A stretch of DNA of 26,689 bases from an uncultured Eubacteriales bacterium (lineage in GTDB: Bacteria > Bacillota > Clostridia > Peptostreptococcales > Anaerovoracaceae): positions 1 to 26,689 of the forward strand of contig UQEW01000027.1 in assembly GCA_900540145.1 (NCBI GenBank), in the 5' to 3' direction. Position numbers and translations under genes: made by a program. Of this stretch, positions 23,561 to 26,689 are shown piece after piece (position 1 is the first letter of the stretch; every line of letters starts with the position of its first letter). A model generated the notes under the pieces. It did no database searches. It was not told the DNA's origin and worked only from the letters and a program-made list of their open reading frames with translations.

Positions 23561-24499
23561 TTATTCATTTTCTTCTATATATTTTCCAGCCTGAACTGCG
23601 GCGATAGCACCGTCAGCCGCGGCTGTTACAACCTGTCTTAAGCTCTTCTGACGAATATCTCCTGCAGCAAATACTCCTGGGATATCAGTCTTCATGTCAT
23701 CATCTGTGATGATGTATCCTTTTTCATCCATCTTAACTTTGCCTTTGAACAATTCTGAGCTAGGTTTAAATCCGATGAATACAAATATTCCGAAGGTTCC
23801 GTCTTCTTCATCTGCCTTAATCTCAGTAAGTTCACCTGTTTTAGTGTTCTTGATAACCATGGATTCTACCAGGCCATCTCCCTTAATCTCTTCTACAACG
23901 CTGTTCCAAAGGAAATCAATTTTCTCATTGGCAAATGCTTTCTCCTGGATAGATTTAGCTGCTCTCAGCTCATCCCTTCTGTGGATAATGGTTACCTTGC
24001 GGGCAAATTTGGTCAGATACAGGGCTTCTTCAACGGCAGAGTCTCCACCACCTACTACATATACTTCGAAGTCTTCAAAGAAAGCGGCGTCACATGTAGC
24101 GCAGTAGGAAACGCCTTTGCCTGAAAGTTCCTTTTCTCCAGGGCAGCCGATAGGCACAGGATTGGCTCCTGCTGCGATTATTACAGCTTTTGCCTGATAT
24201 TCGTCGTGAAGACCTTTCAGAGTCTTTACTTCTCCTTCCAACTGGCAATCAGTAATAGTATCAAATACGTGATCAACGCCGAACTTTTCTGTTTGCTTTA
24301 CCATACGGTCTATCAGAGAAGGACCCGTTTCCTCGTCTAAGCATCCCGGATAGTTTTCAATCTCGTTGGTAATAACGATCTGACCGCCGTTTTTTTGTTT
24401 TTCAATGATAAGAGTCTTCATTCTGGCTCTTCCGGCATAAAGACCTGCTGCAAGACCTGCAGGACCTGCTCCGATAATTATGATGTCATATATTTTCAT
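23561..24499 (-). CDS. trxB: Thioredoxin reductase
   Basis: This is a flavoprotein of 312 residues. FAD binding is shown by GAGPAG (residues 10-15) and the C-terminal GVFAAGDIR. The redox pair is CATC in YCATCDAAFF (about 135). NADPH binding is shown by VVGGGDSAVEEALYL and HRRDELRA; the arginine pair fits NADPH rather than NADH. It reduces TrxA of the same operon. The ATG at 24499 follows AAGGAG; the longer frame opens with a TTG at 24523 inside the ribosome binding region. It is separated from grdA by a strong hairpin. Confidence 0.95.
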   Translation of the reverse strand: MKIYDIIIIGAGPAGLAAGLYAGRARMKTLIIEKQKNGGQIVITNEIENYPGCLDEETGPSLIDRMVKQTEKFGVDHVFDTITDCQLEGEVKTLKGLHDEYQAKAVIIAAGANPVPIGCPGEKELSGKGVSYCATCDAAFFEDFEVYVVGGGDSAVEEALYLTKFARKVTIIHRRDELRAAKSIQEKAFANEKIDFLWNSVVEEIKGDGLVESMVIKNTKTGELTEIKADEEDGTFGIFVFIGFKPSSELFKGKVKMDEKGYIITDDDMKTDIPGVFAAGDIRQKSLRQVVTAAADGAIAAVQAGKYIEENE

Positions 24500-24579
24500 A
24501 GAGTTTTCTCTCCTTTTTTTCAAACTAATCTTCTATACAGCAAAGAGTTACGATTTTCATGAAACTATAATCTTGTACC

Positions 24580-24608
24580 GGAGAAAAGACCCAGCGGGTC
24601 TTTTCTCC
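24580..24608 (-). other. Strong intercistronic hairpin between grdA and trxB
   Basis: GGAGAAAAGACCC (24580-24592) and GGGTCTTTTCTCC (24596-24608) form a perfect 13-bp stem with a 3-base loop, starting 9 bp after the grdA stop. No T-run follows on the minus strand, so it is unlikely to be a normal terminator. RNA processing or 3'-end protection of the grdA message is more likely. Confidence 0.8.
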
Positions 24609-24617
24609 TTAACATGA

Positions 24618-25079
24618 TTATAATTGTTCTCTAATAGCGTTCATTTCATTGCAAATATCATCAACATCGAGAACCATTTCCATCATACTAATCTGCTCAT
24701 CATATACAGCTGGATCAATTTCAGCTTTTATTTCAGGCTCACAAATGTGATATACCGCGAGTTTCAACGAAACTCCTGCTAAAGGACCTGCAAAAGTAGG
24801 GTCGCCTAAAGTTACTGTTTCTGCAGCAAGACCTGCAGCTTCGCCTTCTGCTGCTCCCAGCAGAACAACGATGTTGTCAGCTCCATACTGTTCAGTAAAT
24901 TCTTTTACCCTTCTTTGGTTTTCCAAGTCCATAGCACCAGCGGCCGTTCAGACGAAGCACTCAGTAGATGAAAATACTACTTCTGCACCTGCCGATTCAG
25001 CACACTCTGCAATAGCCTGTCCCGGTATACCGTCTCTGTCACCGATAATGATGGCTTTTTTGTCTTTCAGAATTGCCAT
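24618..25079 (-). CDS. grdA: Glycine/sarcosine/betaine reductase selenoprotein A (in-frame UGA = selenocysteine)
   Basis: This is a protein of 153 residues read through one in-frame TGA. The sequence CFV-TGA-TAAGAMDLENQ matches the GrdA active site, with Cys41 and selenocysteine at residue 44, the known position in the family. The N-terminal half opens MAILKDKKAIIIGDRDG, and the C-terminal half includes GAAEGEAAGLAAETVTLGDPTFAGPL. Selenoprotein A accepts the carboxymethyl group from protein B as a selenoether and hands it to protein C. The ATG at 25079 has AAAGGAG upstream; the longer frame to 25166 crosses the promoter. Standard gene callers split it into two pieces, a 43-codon N-terminal one and a 104-codon C-terminal one. 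It is the first gene of the trxB-trxA-grdC-grdD cluster. Confidence 0.97.
24948..24950 (-). other. Selenocysteine UGA codon of grdA
   Basis: The TGA lies between GTC and ACG, at codon 44, with coding sequence of the same family on both sides. A bacterial SECIS hairpin should lie in the next 40 or so bases (24947-24905). A short TTGG/CCAA stem with an A-rich loop is visible there, but I cannot fold it reliably. Confidence 0.95.
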
Positions 25080-25137
25080 TGAATCGTCTCCTTTCAATAA
25101 AATATAGAATTCATGTGCATTAACACCCCACGCCCTT

Positions 25138-25166
25138 ATTTTAATGCAATTTCTATGCCATTTCAA
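25138..25166 (-). promoter_or_regulatory. grdA promoter region: overlapping sigma-54-like and sigma-A-like elements
   Basis: On the minus strand TGGCATAGAAATTGCA (25160-25145) fits the sigma-54 -24/-12 consensus TGGCA-N6-TTGC, with the spacing right. The same DNA also reads as a sigma-A promoter: TTGAAA (25166-25161), 17 bp, TAAAAT (25143-25138). Either would give a leader of about 50-60 bases. Sigma-54 control is known for Stickland operons of some Clostridia, but no enhancer-binding regulator is in the window. Confidence 0.55.
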
Positions 25167-25279
25167 TACATAAAATTATTTTTTTCTATGTCATTTTTGC
25201 GTTGAAAAATCAATGCTTCTGTCGATACTTATCATACCTGCTTTTGTTTTAAACATCGCAAGTTTTATTTTCGCCAATT

Positions 25280-25327
25280 TTTTGTCGTTTTGTCCGAAAA
25301 TTTTTTGTCTTTTTAAAATAATTTGTC
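25280..25327. repeat. Four TTTGTC repeats upstream of the EamA gene
   Basis: TTTTGTC occurs at 25280, 25288 and 25303, and ATTTGTC at 25321, all in the same direction, just upstream of a TATAAT at 25351. They may be regulator sites; the sequence is T-rich, so chance is not excluded. The rest of 25080-25391 holds the grdA promoter and no gene. Confidence 0.4.
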
Positions 25328-25350
25328 TTTTCTTAACATAACCTTTGGAT

Positions 25351-25356
25351 TATAAT
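25351..25356 (+). promoter_or_regulatory. -10 element (TATAAT) of the EamA gene
   Basis: A consensus TATAAT lies about 36 bp before the start codon. No good -35 hexamer is at 17 bp, which may mean that an activator is needed. Confidence 0.5.
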
Positions 25357-25391
25357 AGTTGCGACAAGTTTAAAATAAGACGAGGTGAAAA

Positions 25392-26402
25392 ATGAATTCA
25401 ACTAAAAAGATTACACTGTTTTGCAATCTTCTGCTACTGACCGCTGCCATAATATGGGGCATAAATTTTGTTTTCTCAAAGAACGCGGCAGAAGTAATAG
25501 GTCCTTTCACTTTTATGGCGTTAAGATATTTCTTAGGCGCTACCACCATACTGCCTTTTGTCTTATTTTTAGAAAATCGAAAGCCTGTTGAAGAACGAAC
25601 TCACTATGATAAACAGTCTTTTTTCAAAGTATTTAAATTAGCCGCTGTGATGGGCATGGTACAGCTATGTTGTTCCGTGCTGGGTCAATGGGGTCTTGAA
25701 TATACCAATGCCAGTAAAGCAGCTTTTTTAACTGCTACATACGTGGTCATCGTTCCTCTGCTGGCATTCGTTTTGTTTAAATCAAAAGCAAGCCTGAACA
25801 TGTGGATTGGCGTCATATTGGCTACGTTCGGTCTCTATAACTTATGTGATCTGGGGACAGCCGGTCTGAGCATCAATCCCGGCGACATTATGGTCATCGC
25901 CGGCGCGGCTTTTGGAGCTCTTCATATGCTGCTGATTTCCAAATATGTTCAATCTATCAACGGAATGCATCTTATATGTATAGAATTCTATATAGCTTCT
26001 ATATATTGTACTATATTTTCATTAATATTAGAAAAGCCGTCTGTAGATGAAATTCTTTCATGCAGCACTGAAATTCTCTATGCCAGCGTTCTCGGCTCGG
26101 GAATCTGCTACATGTTCCAGGTCATCGCGCAGAAGTATACCGACCCTACGGTTGCAGCTCTCTTGATGAGCTTAGAGTCGGTCTTCGGAGCCATCGCCGG
26201 TGTAATAATCTTAGGTGAATCTTTCACTATGAAAGAAATTCTCGGTTCCGCATGCGTATTCGCTTCTGTAATATTGGCTCAGCTCAATCCAAACATGATA
26301 GTATTAAAAGTTAGAAAGAAAAACAGAATCGCAGATGCCGAAGGTCCTGAAGATGCTTGTCAGTCATCGCCGCCTGATGAGAATAATGAGAAAAATTTGT
26401 AA
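25392..26402 (+). CDS. EamA/DMT-family permease
   Basis: This is a membrane protein of 336 residues with about ten helices in two EamA repeats of the drug/metabolite transporter superfamily. The first repeat starts LLTAAIIWGINFVFSKNAAEVIGPFTFMALRY; the second ends with AALLMSLESVFGAIAGVIILGE, the usual family signature. The last 30 residues are hydrophilic (DAEGPEDACQSSPPDENNEK). Such proteins often export amino acids or metabolites; the substrate cannot be read from sequence. It is divergent from grdA, so a link with amino acid fermentation is possible but only by position. The ATG at 25392 has GAGGTG 5-6 bases upstream. Confidence 0.92.
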   Translation: MNSTKKITLFCNLLLLTAAIIWGINFVFSKNAAEVIGPFTFMALRYFLGATTILPFVLFLENRKPVEERTHYDKQSFFKVFKLAAVMGMVQLCCSVLGQWGLEYTNASKAAFLTATYVVIVPLLAFVLFKSKASLNMWIGVILATFGLYNLCDLGTAGLSINPGDIMVIAGAAFGALHMLLISKYVQSINGMHLICIEFYIASIYCTIFSLILEKPSVDEILSCSTEILYASVLGSGICYMFQVIAQKYTDPTVAALLMSLESVFGAIAGVIILGESFTMKEILGSACVFASVILAQLNPNMIVLKVRKKNRIADAEGPEDACQSSPPDENNEKNL

Positions 26403-26689
26403 TAATGAGAAAAATCGGTGAGAATGATAATAATCTGAAAATTGATACCTTTTAGAGTTTTTTTGATACTTCGTACATGTTTTTTGCAAAAAGGTATGCT
26501 TTCCGTAAAGCAGCAACGCGGCCTTGCGCCGTCAGGCACGCCGATAAAAAAGAGACCGCAGACAAACCTCATCCGTCAGTGTGCCCAGGTCATGCCCGGA
26601 GCAGACATGATAGTTTGATGCAGTGTGCGCAATAAGCGGATGTAAAAAAATCGTGATTTTTTAAAAAATTACATCGGCAGCGTTCAAAT
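26403..26689. other. Non-coding right edge
   Basis: I see no gene here. A nested inverted repeat lies at the edge: GATGTAA (26639-26645) pairs with TTACATC (26669-26675), and AAAAATC (26646-26652) with GATTTTT (26655-26661). It may belong to a feature that continues past the window. Confidence 0.5.

Overview
The window looks like chromosome of an amino-acid-fermenting, obligately anaerobic Clostridia-type Firmicute, possibly near Anaerovoracaceae or a related Stickland fermenter (placement is inference). The evidence is glycine reductase genes, a selenoprotein, pyruvate:ferredoxin oxidoreductase, Nfn transhydrogenase, strong AGGAGG ribosome binding sites and sigma-A type promoters. Most genes lie on the minus strand. 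No rRNA, tRNA, CRISPR array or complete insertion sequence was seen.

Layout. (1) 19-1702: a BceRS-like two-component system whose transporter would lie beyond the left edge. (2) 1703-2300: non-coding, with an 18-bp tandem repeat and a symmetric array of eight ATGTTGTA half-sites. (3) 2301-9419: an operon, read right to left, for an RnfB-like polyferredoxin, PFOR (nifJ), NfnA and NfnB. It is preceded by a perfect-spacing sigma-A promoter and a folded leader that ends in an intrinsic terminator. (4) 9769-13670: a large secreted, wall-anchored protein with a transcobalamin-like DUF4430 domain, Ig-like domains and an alpha-toroid domain, under a cobalamin riboswitch. (5) 13884-14891: a DUF362 protein, followed by a non-coding stretch with a 16-bp tandem repeat and a run of strong hairpins. 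(6) 15514-18711: a selenium supply locus: a 34-codon small ORF and a cysteine desulfurase-like protein, divergent from yedE, yedF and a DUF3343 gene. (7) 18786-20343: a glycine riboswitch with terminator in front of an amino acid:cation symporter that has lost its N-terminal coding region. (8) 20512-25079: grdA (in-frame UGA selenocysteine), trxB, trxA, grdC and grdD. (9) 25392-26402: an EamA-family permease.

How the genes fit together. Selenium is imported and carried (YedE, YedF, DUF3343, desulfurase-like protein), then used in GrdA. Thioredoxin reductase and thioredoxin reduce GrdA; GrdC and GrdD release acetyl phosphate. The substrate-specific protein B (GrdB/E) is not in the window. Pyruvate from amino acid breakdown would be oxidised by PFOR, with electrons going to ferredoxin and, through Nfn, to NADPH. 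The surface protein is best read as a corrinoid-capture candidate. The items most worth a second look are that protein, the half-site array at 1891-2166, the folded leader of the PFOR operon, the hairpin array at 15336-15528 and the broken symporter behind an intact-looking glycine riboswitch.
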